Origin: Candidatus Colivicinus equi
GTDB lineage: Bacteria; Bacillota_I; Bacilli_A; Erysipelotrichales; Erysipelotrichaceae
Length of the DNA stretch: 34,589 nt
NCBI GenBank assembly: GCA_018064825.1
Contig: JAGHUL010000049.1
Span: 1-34,589 of the forward strand
Reading direction: 5' to 3'
Shown piece after piece: positions 10,779 to 19,378 of the stretch (positions within the stretch are counted from its first letter, which is position 1; every line of letters begins with the position of its first letter). The notes beneath the pieces were generated by a model that did no database searches, was not told where the DNA came from, and saw nothing but the letters and a program-made list of their open reading frames with translations. A program made the position numbers and the translations under genes.

Positions 10779-11471
10779 TTAATGCTTTTTCTTGCTGTTT
10801 TCTTTGGCAATGATATCAAATAGTTCTTCCATATTGTGTATGCGATAACCGTTATAGTAATCTGCAGGTCTTTCATAATCTGTCGTAATCCATACAGGTA
10901 TCATGTTTGCTCTCATAGATCCTAATATATCGCTAGAGAATACATCACCGACAAATAAGCATTCGTTGCATTTTACTGATAATCTATCAGCCATTATTTC
11001 AAAGATTCTTTTATCTGGCTTATTGATACCGATATCGCCAGATACCATAATGTCATCAAAATATTTAGCTACTCCACAATGATCAATTTTATCGTGTTGT
11101 GACTTTGACTGGCCATTTGACAAGATTGCTAATTTGAAATGACCATACAATTTTTCCAATACTTCTATTATTCCCTTTTTCGGCTCAACAGTAGTCCACA
11201 TGTTTTCGTAATAGTGATCAGTAAATTGCTGTTCAAAGTCTTCTGGAAAACGATTATCTTTACTGTATTTATTCATGAATGGTTTCAAACGAAATTTCAC
11301 ATTAGTGGTGCCATTGCAATCATAAGTTAAAAAATCTTGCAACATTGCTTCATATTCCATATCTGTGTAATCAGTAAAATATGGTTTTAAATAATCGTTA
11401 AATATCTCGTAGGCATTTATTTGCCTATTAGAAATTGTTCCATCAAAATCAAAGATAATCGCTTTAACCAT
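10779..11471 (-). CDS. HAD-superfamily hydrolase
   Basis: MVKAIIFDFDGTISNRQ..., LAILSNGQSK, FVGDVFSSDILG; internal Met preferred over the track start at 11489. Confidence 0.88.
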   Translation of the reverse strand: MVKAIIFDFDGTISNRQINAYEIFNDYLKPYFTDYTDMEYEAMLQDFLTYDCNGTTNVKFRLKPFMNKYSKDNRFPEDFEQQFTDHYYENMWTTVEPKKGIIEVLEKLYGHFKLAILSNGQSKSQHDKIDHCGVAKYFDDIMVSGDIGINKPDKRIFEIMADRLSVKCNECLFVGDVFSSDILGSMRANMIPVWITTDYERPADYYNGYRIHNMEELFDIIAKENSKKKH

Positions 11472-11667
11472 TCTCTTCTGCCCTCTCAATCATTTTCTTG
11501 CATTTACGTTCGAATTCGGTTCTTTCCATCATAACGATTGCTCCGCATCCTTCGCATTTTATTTTTATGTCAGCTCCAACTCTAACTATTTTCCAATAAT
11601 GAGATTTTTTACAAGGGTGATCTTTTTTCATCTGCACAATATCATTTAACGCGTAATGGTCTATCAT
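11464..11667 (-). CDS. DUF951-family small protein
   Basis: MIDHYALNDIVQMKKDHPCKKSHYWKIVRVGADIKIKCEGCGAIVMMERTEFERK. Confidence 0.8.
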   Translation of the reverse strand: MIDHYALNDIVQMKKDHPCKKSHYWKIVRVGADIKIKCEGCGAIVMMERTEFERKCKKMIERAEENG

Positions 11668-12113
11668 AAAAGCTCCTTCGAATCGAGAATTATTGTAACT
11701 GGCCCATCGTTTATCAAACTAATTATCATCTCGGCTCCAAAAATACCTTCTTCAACTTTGATATTTAATGAGCGAAGATAGTCATTAAAGAAATGGTACA
11801 GTTTTGTTGCCTCTGTTGGTATCATAGCATTCACAAAACTTGGTCTGTTACCTTTCTTATAGTCAGCGTAAAGCGTAAATTGTGATATGGACAAAATGTC
11901 ACCTCCAACATCTGATAGTGAGAGGTTAATCTTGCCATTTTCATCATCGAAGATTCTTAACTTAACAAGTTTATTTGCCATTTTCATAGCTATTTCTTCG
12001 TTATCTTCTTGTCCAAAACCAACCAAAATCATGTAGCCTTTTTCTATTTTGCCAGTTATCTTATTGTCTACTTCACATTTTGATTTTATAACTCTTTGAA
12101 CAACGATTCTCAT
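11664..12113 (-). CDS. dtd: D-aminoacyl-tRNA deacylase
   Basis: MRIVVQRVIKSKCEVDN..., ILSISQFTLYADYKKGNRPSFVNAM. Stop TGA followed directly by TAG. Confidence 0.95.
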   Translation of the reverse strand: MRIVVQRVIKSKCEVDNKITGKIEKGYMILVGFGQEDNEEIAMKMANKLVKLRIFDDENGKINLSLSDVGGDILSISQFTLYADYKKGNRPSFVNAMIPTEATKLYHFFNDYLRSLNIKVEEGIFGAEMIISLINDGPVTIILDSKELL

Positions 12114-12136
12114 GCCTTCATTTTATCACAAGATTA

Positions 12137-12772
12137 TTACTCGTATTTATCTAGAAATTTCTTTCGCAAATATCTCAGACGATTATATATGCACTTTGGT
12201 GTTGTGCCTATTTTTTCAGCTATTTCTTTAAATGACATATCTTGCTTGCGATAGTTTATTATCGATTTATCTTTTTCTGATAAGCTTTCGATAAATAGAT
12301 TTATGGACTCTTCAAATTCCTTGTTTTTGTGATAAATATAAGCACTATCACATACCCTGTCGACTTGCTTATATACTGCATAGCGATCTACATTCAGTGA
12401 ATAGTACTCTTTCCTATATACCCTTGCGTTACTTGCATAATACGTCATGATGCGAGAGTGAATAACCATATATGCATAGGACTTGAATGACATGCCTTTA
12501 CTTCCGTCGTATTTTATACTTGCTTCATATAGCGCGATTGTTGCGATTTGTTCTAGTTCATCTTTGTCTATTGAATAGTCACCGTATTCTACGGTTTGCG
12601 CATTGACTATTCTTGTTATTAATGAACGATATTCTTCTAATAATGATTCAAATGCTGATGAATCTCCTTCCCTTAGTCTAGTTAATAAATTATCATCCAT
12701 AAGCCCATTATGTAATAAAAAGATGAGAAATTTTTCCCATCTTTTATTCAATTTATTCTCATTTTTTTCCAC
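12137..12772 (-). CDS. sigH: SigH-like sigma-70 family factor
   Basis: Sigma-70 region 2 (LLEEYRSLITRIVN...DELEQIATIALYEASIKYD), region 4 HTH (SFKEIAEKIGTTPKCIYNRLRYLRKKF); near the cysS-mrnC-rlmB block as in Bacillus. Confidence 0.7.
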   Translation of the reverse strand: MEKNENKLNKRWEKFLIFLLHNGLMDDNLLTRLREGDSSAFESLLEEYRSLITRIVNAQTVEYGDYSIDKDELEQIATIALYEASIKYDGSKGMSFKSYAYMVIHSRIMTYYASNARVYRKEYYSLNVDRYAVYKQVDRVCDSAYIYHKNKEFEESINLFIESLSEKDKSIINYRKQDMSFKEIAEKIGTTPKCIYNRLRYLRKKFLDKYE

Positions 12773-12783
12773 ATTAGTGGAAA

Positions 12784-13482
12784 CTATTGTGGATTTCTTT
12801 TTGCTAGGACATTATATATTAGAATTCCCGCAGCTACAGAAGCATTTAAACTTGTGACATGGCCTTTCATTGGAAGCTTTACAATAAAGTCGCACTCTTG
12901 TTTTACAAGTCTTGACATACCTTCGCCTTCAGAGCCGATTATCAAAACTGTATTCATATCATAATTGATATCTGTGTAGTAGTTTTCTCCACTGGCATCG
13001 CTTCCCACAATCCAATAACCAGAATCTTTTAATTTCTTTAATGTATTTACTAGATTAGTTACTTCAACTACTTTCGCATATTCCAAGGCACCACACGCTA
13101 CTTTTGCGACGGTGTCGTTTACTTTAACGCTGTTGTGCGTTTTATATATAATTCCATCAACTCCTGCGCATTCACATGTTCTAATAATCGCGCCTAAATT
13201 GTGGACATCTTTTAAACCATCAAGAACAACTATTAATCCATTTTTGTCTTTGATAATTTCATCGATTGTCGACATCTTGAATTCTTTCACTTCTGCCAAA
13301 AAACCTTGGTGATTACCTGACTTAGACATTTTATCTAAAGTCTTGCGATCAACAATCTTATATTCAATGTTGTCTTTCTTGAAACGTGCAACCATCTTGT
13401 CATCTAAAACATAGGCGCATTTGATACGCTTATTATCTAGAGCTTCAAAGAAAGAGTTTTTTCCATATACTATCTCAGACAT
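12784..13482 (-). CDS. rlmB: 23S rRNA (guanosine-2'-O-)-methyltransferase (TrmH/RlmB family)
   Basis: MSEIVYGKNSFFEALDN..., VVLDGLKDVHNLGAIIRTCECAGVDGII, IIGSEGEGMSRLV; MSEIVYG start preferred. Confidence 0.92.
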   Translation of the reverse strand: MSEIVYGKNSFFEALDNKRIKCAYVLDDKMVARFKKDNIEYKIVDRKTLDKMSKSGNHQGFLAEVKEFKMSTIDEIIKDKNGLIVVLDGLKDVHNLGAIIRTCECAGVDGIIYKTHNSVKVNDTVAKVACGALEYAKVVEVTNLVNTLKKLKDSGYWIVGSDASGENYYTDINYDMNTVLIIGSEGEGMSRLVKQECDFIVKLPMKGHVTSLNASVAAGILIYNVLAKRNPQ

Positions 13483-13858
13483 TTTCGTCACCTTTTTCAA
13501 ATATTTTCTCAAAGAAAAGCTTTAATCTTTCTTTATCTGTTAAATACAAATAGCCAACAATCGCTTCTATTCCTGAGGCAGTTTCATAAGATAAACGATC
13601 ACCGTTTTTTGGAATGTGTGTAATGTGATTACGACCCCTTTTAAATATTTCTAATTCATCTACTGTGAAGAAATTTTCTTCATTTAATTGATTAAAGGCT
13701 CTTGTTTGACCTTTGGCACTATTGTATTTGTTGCATAGCGATTGCAATGTTTTTGAAGCTTGATAGCGACTTTCCACAAAGTGTTTTCTAACCTCTAGGG
13801 TATAAACAGCATCGCCGATAAAAGATAGAGAATTACTGCTATATTCTTTAATATTCAC
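13475..13858 (-). CDS. mrnC: Mini-ribonuclease 3
   Basis: SLSFIGDAVYTLEVRKHFV..., FKRGRNHITHIPKNGD, YETASGIEAIVGYLYL; adjacent to cysS. Confidence 0.92.
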   Translation of the reverse strand: MNIKEYSSNSLSFIGDAVYTLEVRKHFVESRYQASKTLQSLCNKYNSAKGQTRAFNQLNEENFFTVDELEIFKRGRNHITHIPKNGDRLSYETASGIEAIVGYLYLTDKERLKLFFEKIFEKGDENV

Positions 13859-15192
13859 TATAGGATACCTTTCGCGATTAATTGTTGGCGATATTCATCA
13901 GCAGATGCAAAATCTTTTGCTGCCTTTGCTTCATTCCATTTTGCATATATAGTTTTTGTTTCTTCATCCAATGTTACCTTATCAATGTAGATACCCAAGA
14001 TATATAGCATCTTCTTTATTGCGTTGTATTCTTTAGCTACAGCTTGCCAATCGATATCTTTTACTCTTAATGCTTGGTTTAATAGTTTAACTGTGTCAAA
14101 AATTACCATATAAGCATTTGGCGTATTTAAATCATCGGCCATTTGATCCAAGAATTCTTTATACTTAACTTCATCATATTCATCTGCTAGGTCTACGCCG
14201 CTTACAGTTGATTTAACATCAACCTGTTTTAGAACTGTTTCAATTTTTCCTAGTTCAGTTCTTGCGGTGTCAAATGTTTCTGGAGAATAGATTAATGCAT
14301 CTCTATATTTAGCTGACAATAATAACCATCTAGTTAGGTTTGGCCCATTTTTTGCAATAACATCTTTTGCCCATTCGGTATTGCCTAAAGATTTTGACAT
14401 CTTTCCACCAGCTGTTTCTAACATGCCGTTGTGCATCCAATAATTGGCTAGACGATGGTTGTTTACGCATTCTGATTGAGCAACTTCGTTTTCGTGATGT
14501 GGAAATTTTAGGTCTTTTCCGCCACCATGAATGTCTATCATTTCATGATTGAATTCCTTGCCTATCATTACAACACATTCTGTGTGCCATCCAGGTCTTC
14601 CTTCGCCCCATGGAGAATCCCATTTAATACCTTTTTCTGTTTTCTTCCACAATGCGAAATCAAGAGGACTGCGTTTTTGATCGTTTTCTTCAACTCTTGC
14701 GCCCGCATCTAAATCTTCTAATTTTTGGTGTGATAATTCGCCATATTTTGGATCTGAATCAACAGAAAAATAAACATCGCCATTTACTTCGTAGGCATTG
14801 CCGTTTTTAACTAGCTTGTCAATGAATTCTATTATTTCATCCATTGTTTCTGTTACTCTAGGGGTAACATCTAGCGGAATAACATTTAAACTTTTTCTAA
14901 CATCGTTATAGGCATCGATGTATCTTTCAGCAATAACTTTTTCGCTGACATTTTCTTCTATTGCTTTATTGATAATTTTGTCGTCAACATCTGTAAAGTT
15001 TGAGACAAATTTTACTTTGTATCCTAATGCTTCAAGCGTTCTTCTTAGTGTATCAAAAACAACTATTGGTCTCGCATTGCCGATATGAGCGTGGTTATAT
15101 ACGGTTGGGCCACATACATACATTGAAACTTCACCTTCTTTAATTGGTTTGAAATCTTCAACTTTTAACGAATAAGAATTATACAGTTTCAT
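13858..15192 (-). CDS. cysS: Cysteinyl-tRNA synthetase
   Basis: MYVCGPTVYNHAHIGNARPIVVFDTLRR, WHTECVVMIGKEF, GGKMSKSLGNT. Its Trp codons read as TGG. Confidence 0.97.
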   Translation of the reverse strand: MKLYNSYSLKVEDFKPIKEGEVSMYVCGPTVYNHAHIGNARPIVVFDTLRRTLEALGYKVKFVSNFTDVDDKIINKAIEENVSEKVIAERYIDAYNDVRKSLNVIPLDVTPRVTETMDEIIEFIDKLVKNGNAYEVNGDVYFSVDSDPKYGELSHQKLEDLDAGARVEENDQKRSPLDFALWKKTEKGIKWDSPWGEGRPGWHTECVVMIGKEFNHEMIDIHGGGKDLKFPHHENEVAQSECVNNHRLANYWMHNGMLETAGGKMSKSLGNTEWAKDVIAKNGPNLTRWLLLSAKYRDALIYSPETFDTARTELGKIETVLKQVDVKSTVSGVDLADEYDEVKYKEFLDQMADDLNTPNAYMVIFDTVKLLNQALRVKDIDWQAVAKEYNAIKKMLYILGIYIDKVTLDEETKTIYAKWNEAKAAKDFASADEYRQQLIAKGIL

Positions 15193-15379
15193 TTTTCTTT
15201 GTCTCCTTAAAATAAAAACGATAAATGCTATTGCCTAACTTGACATGATGTTTCATATCTTTTGTTGCGACAGCGGCATTCTTACTAATCTTTCCTTCTT
15301 TTATCATTTTGATTAATTCTTCATCAGAGAATAAATCATCAATGCCTTTAATCTTCCAAATCTTGCTCATCTGGATCAC
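15179..15379 (-). CDS. Small hypothetical protein
   Basis: 66 aa; overlaps the 3' end of the HTH/RCC1 gene and the start of cysS. Confidence 0.55.
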   Translation of the reverse strand: MIQMSKIWKIKGIDDLFSDEELIKMIKEGKISKNAAVATKDMKHHVKLGNSIYRFYFKETKKNETV

Positions 15380-17150
15380 TCTCCACTATTTTACAATATT
15401 TGTATTTTACTTTTCGTTTGCTTATTTCACTACGTGTAACTTTTTCGTCTTTTGAAATGCCAGCTATTTCAACAACATAATCATTACTTCCATCACACAA
15501 AGGATCATCTTCTATTTCGCTAGCACTTATATTCTTTTCTGGGATTCCTAGATATGCTAAATAACTATCAAATTGAGCTTTTGGTAATTTTTGTATTTCT
15601 CCGATTGTTATTATTTCTTCATCTTCATCGTCTTCTTTGTCGTCTTTATCGTCATCTTTCTTAGAATCATCAGTTTCGGTTTTGAATAAATAGTTTGTTT
15701 CGTAAGGAGTTGAATCTAAGTAGTCATCATCTCCTAATGCAACAATAGAAATCTTGTAACTTGTTCCTTCTTGCATATTTGTTACATCGAATTTAACTGT
15801 CTCTATCTCGTCTATTGTTTTGTTCAGACCTGTTCCTAAATCGATGCTAACTGAATATCCTGTAGCATTCTTCACACCATCAAACGAAACATATAGATAA
15901 TCTTCATCTTTACTAATTTTTACATTGCTTACTTGTGGCAATATTTGTGTTTTTATTTCTTCGGTTTCAAATTGTTTATATTTGTTCTTTCCTACACCAT
16001 ATATCTTTCTACCATCATAGCCAACTAAATAATCATCTGATGCAGCGATGCAAATTATGTTATTCCAGCTTGATACTTCTTCTTTATATTTTTCGTTTTC
16101 AATATCTATATGAACCTTGCCATATTCATCTAGGGCTGCGACGAAATCGTTGCCGCATGCTACATCAACGATACTATTCCAACCTTCTGCACTTAAGTAA
16201 TTATCTGTATTCTTTGTATAAACATCAATTGTTTTGTCTGTATTTAAGATTGTTAAAACATTGTCACTACCATCGATATCTAATATGTCATCATAGTTCT
16301 TTAAACTCGATGATCCTATGAAAGATCCAGAAAATATCAAACCACCGTCTTGATTTACTACGATAGAACCATCATCAAAGGCAAATATTTTTTTGACATT
16401 TCTTGTTCCTGCTAATTCACATTGTTTATTTGAATTTTCTCCCGTTGAGAATACTCTGCCGCTCGTGTCTAAAGCTAAAATATGATTATCTCCACAAGCG
16501 ATGTCGGTGATACTAGACCAGTCTTCAACTTCTTCGGCATATTTGCTTAATAAACCTATTGAACTAACTGTTCCATCTTCTTGTAAGATGATAGTGAAAC
16601 CTTCGCCTTCGCAAACTTTTATTGCGCCACTACTAGGAAGTAGCGATATTTGCCCATTGCTATTATCTCCTGTTCCTATTACCGCTCCAGAATCATCGAT
16701 GTATACAACATTAGTGCTTGATGATGATAAACGGCTAATGTTTTCTCTTACAATTTCTAATGGCTTATTTGATTTGTTTAATACAATTATCAAAACTAAA
16801 ATAACTACCAATAATGCGAAGATTATTCCTGTTACTAGTTTATTTCTCATTACAAAATTTTTGATATCTCTGAAAACACTTTTCTTTGTGAAATAGGCGA
16901 TATTTAAATCATCTGTTGTACTTCCTGTTGCCTCGTGAAGTGTTATTTTATCATCGTTTCTAAATATCTCTTCTACAGGAACATGATACAAAGATGCTAG
17001 TTTTTTTATCACTGGATAATTTGGAATATCGTTTCCATTTTCATAATTCATATATTTCAATGTGTCTACACCACAAACACTCGCAACCTTAGATTGTGAA
17101 TAACCGTAGTGTTTACGTAGTTTTAATAACTTATTTGGTAAGTAATTCAT
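15348..17150 (-). CDS. XRE-type HTH, single TM, extracytoplasmic RCC1-like repeat and FN3-like protein
   Basis: N-terminal HTH (LRKHYGYSQSKVASVCGVDTLKYMNYENGND), TM (LVTGIIFALLVVILVLIIVLN), RCC1-like repeats (DDSGAVIGTGDNSNGQ, LALDTSGRVFSTGENSNKQCEL, VAALDEYGKV), acidic linker. Confidence 0.75.
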   Translation of the reverse strand: MNYLPNKLLKLRKHYGYSQSKVASVCGVDTLKYMNYENGNDIPNYPVIKKLASLYHVPVEEIFRNDDKITLHEATGSTTDDLNIAYFTKKSVFRDIKNFVMRNKLVTGIIFALLVVILVLIIVLNKSNKPLEIVRENISRLSSSSTNVVYIDDSGAVIGTGDNSNGQISLLPSSGAIKVCEGEGFTIILQEDGTVSSIGLLSKYAEEVEDWSSITDIACGDNHILALDTSGRVFSTGENSNKQCELAGTRNVKKIFAFDDGSIVVNQDGGLIFSGSFIGSSSLKNYDDILDIDGSDNVLTILNTDKTIDVYTKNTDNYLSAEGWNSIVDVACGNDFVAALDEYGKVHIDIENEKYKEEVSSWNNIICIAASDDYLVGYDGRKIYGVGKNKYKQFETEEIKTQILPQVSNVKISKDEDYLYVSFDGVKNATGYSVSIDLGTGLNKTIDEIETVKFDVTNMQEGTSYKISIVALGDDDYLDSTPYETNYLFKTETDDSKKDDDKDDKEDDEDEEIITIGEIQKLPKAQFDSYLAYLGIPEKNISASEIEDDPLCDGSNDYVVEIAGISKDEKVTRSEISKRKVKYKYCKIVESDPDEQDLED

Positions 17151-17214
17151 ACATAAATTTTATCATAATCGCTTGTATTTCATTAATTAGCGTGCTAAAA
17201 TAAACAAGCGATGT

Positions 17215-17290
17215 GCCCGAATAGCTCAGTCGGTAGAGCAATCGGCTGTTAACCGATTTGTCACAGGTTCGAGTCCTGTTTCGGGCGCCA
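17215..17290 (+). tRNA. tRNA-Asn(GTT)
   Basis: Acceptor GCCCGAA/TTCGGGC, anticodon loop ctGTTaa, CCA encoded. Confidence 0.95.
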
Positions 17291-17298
17291 TTGCTTGT

Positions 17299-17375
17299 GG
17301 TAGGTTGGTGAAGCGGCTTAACACACCGCCCTTTCACGGCGGCATTCACGGGTTCGAATCCCGTACCTATCACCA
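17299..17375 (+). tRNA. tRNA-Glu(TTC)
   Basis: GGTAGGT...ACCTATC ACCA, anticodon stem CCGCC-ctTTCac-GGCGG. Confidence 0.93.
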
Positions 17376-17390
17376 CTAAGACCAAGTAAG

Positions 17391-17417
17391 GACTGAAAGG
17401 GCGACCTCAGTCTTTTT
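17391..17417 (+). terminator. Terminator after the tRNA pair
   Basis: GACTGA-aagggcgacc-TCAGTC-TTTTT. Confidence 0.65.
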
Positions 17418-17504
17418 ATTTCCAACAATAAGCCGCGAACATATTGCATCATATTGCTTATATATTGCGACAAGTTGTAGTGACTGTGCTATAATACTCT
17501 TGTT

Positions 17505-17580
17505 GGTCCCCTAGCTCAGCTGGCAGAGCAATTGACTCTTAATCAATGGGTCGTCGGTTCGAATCCGACGGGGATCACCA
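17505..17580 (+). tRNA. tRNA-Lys(CTT)
   Basis: GGTCCCC...GGGGATC ACCA, anticodon stem ATTGA-ctCTTaa-TCAAT. Confidence 0.93.
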
Positions 17581-17592
17581 CTTTAAAAAAAT

Positions 17593-17620
17593 AGAGCATC
17601 TAAAGTGATGCTCTTTTTTA
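17593..17620. terminator. Bidirectional-looking terminator between tRNA-Lys and the ABC transporter gene
   Basis: AGAGCATC-taaagt-GATGCTCT-TTTTTT. Confidence 0.7.
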
Positions 17621-19378
17621 TTGTTCAAATTGAAGTTGATATAGTTTGTAGTAATAGCCTCTATTCTTAAGTAATTCTTGATGGGTTCCTGATTCAATTA
17701 TCTTTCCTTTTTGCAAAACAATGATTTGATCTGAATGTTGAACGGTTGATAGTCTATGTGCAACTATCAACATAGTTCCAATATTTTTCATCTTTTCAAG
17801 TGAAGATTGAATTAGGACTTCTGTTTCTGTATCAATGTTGGCTGTCGCTTCATCAAGAATCATTATTTGAGGTTTATGAATGACAGTACGCGCAAATGAT
17901 AATAATTGTCTTTGTCCTTGTGACAAATTTTCGCCTTTTTGAATCAACTCTTCATTAATACCATTTGGCAATTTGTCGATGAACGAATCGGCATTTACAT
18001 ATTTGCATGCCGCTTCAACTTCTTCATCATTATAGTGTTCATCATGTAATGTCACATTTTCTTTTATTGTTCCACTAAACAAAAATACATCTTGTAACAT
18101 TTGACCAACTGCTTTTCTTAATGAAGAAATCTTAATATCTTTGATGTTTATTCCGTCAATTAATATTTCACCTTTTTGAATTTCATAGTTTCTTACTATT
18201 AATGATAAAATAGTAGTCTTTCCAGCTCCCGTTGCACCTACAAAAGCACATGTTTGTCCCGGCTTAATTTTGAATGAAACATCTTTTAATATCCAATGAT
18301 CTTCACGATATGCAAACCAAACATGTTTAAATTCTATTTCGCCTTTTATTTCCATAGGCTCGACTGCATTTTCCTTATCTAGCACTTCAGGTTTAACATC
18401 TAGCAAATTAAAAATTCTTTCTGATGCTGTGAAGGCTTTTTGTAAGTTGTTTAGTTGATCAGCTAAATTTTGAATTGGATTAAAGAATTTAGATAGGTAT
18501 AAATAGAATGCAACTATTTCTCCTGCAGATAATCCAAATTTAATTCCTAAGATAAAGCATAGAGCAATTGTGCAATTGTAGATTAATGAGATTAGTGGCC
18601 TATATATAGAGAATGCGCCAATTACATTGAAACGTTGTTTTCTTAGCGCTTCGTTCTTTTCGTTAAATTGTTCTTCTTTATATTTTTCCTGATTAAAGAT
18701 TTGTGTTAATTTCATGCCAGATAAATTTTCTGATAAAAATGTGTTGATATCTGATTCGCATGCTCTTTCTTTTCTAAAGATGTTTTTTATTTTGCGTGAA
18801 AAAACAAAGGAAATAACAAAGACAACTATGATTACAAATAGTAACGAGAACGATAGTGATGGTGATATATATATCATGATGACGTATACACCAACTAAAG
18901 TTGAAATATCTTTCAATATTCTTACTAAAACTCCAGTAAATAAATCAGACATATTTGCTGTATACGAAGTTACTCTAGTTACTAGAGAACCAACCGGCAT
19001 TTCATCAAATTGATTTAAAGACATATTTTCGATATGTTCAAATATTTCGTTACGCAGACGGAAAATAATTTTTTGTCCGCATTTTTGTAAAACACGAGCT
19101 TCTATGTATAGGAATGCTTGATTGAAGATAACGATAACAAACGATAATATACATAGAGTGATTATTAGTTTGATATTAATATTTGTTTCTACTAATAAGT
19201 CGGTTATCTTGCTGGTGAATAGTGGTGAAATAGCATCTAATGCAACGTTGAACACTAACAAAACTAGAGCAATTATGAAACTGTTCTTTTCGGGTTTAAT
19301 GTACTCAAGAGTTCTTGAAATAATAACTCTTAGAGGTAACTTCTTGTCACCTTTTAATTTTGCAAGCTCTTCGTTCAT
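17618..19378 (-). CDS. ABC transporter, ATP-binding/permease (heterodimer partner)
   Basis: FVGATGAGKTTILSLI, LSQGQRQLLSFARTVIHKPQIMILDEATANID. Confidence 0.95.
   Translation of the reverse strand: MNEELAKLKGDKKLPLRVIISRTLEYIKPEKNSFIIALVLLVFNVALDAISPLFTSKITDLLVETNINIKLIITLCILSFVIVIFNQAFLYIEARVLQKCGQKIIFRLRNEIFEHIENMSLNQFDEMPVGSLVTRVTSYTANMSDLFTGVLVRILKDISTLVGVYVIMIYISPSLSFSLLFVIIVVFVISFVFSRKIKNIFRKERACESDINTFLSENLSGMKLTQIFNQEKYKEEQFNEKNEALRKQRFNVIGAFSIYRPLISLIYNCTIALCFILGIKFGLSAGEIVAFYLYLSKFFNPIQNLADQLNNLQKAFTASERIFNLLDVKPEVLDKENAVEPMEIKGEIEFKHVWFAYREDHWILKDVSFKIKPGQTCAFVGATGAGKTTILSLIVRNYEIQKGEILIDGINIKDIKISSLRKAVGQMLQDVFLFSGTIKENVTLHDEHYNDEEVEAACKYVNADSFIDKLPNGINEELIQKGENLSQGQRQLLSFARTVIHKPQIMILDEATANIDTETEVLIQSSLEKMKNIGTMLIVAHRLSTVQHSDQIIVLQKGKIIESGTHQELLKNRGYYYKLYQLQFEQ

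Noticed and set aside
17131-17385. 84-aa minus-strand ORF over the tRNA cluster
   Set aside because: Antisense translation of tRNA-Asn and tRNA-Glu; known spurious ORF type (NGARNRTRTCD).
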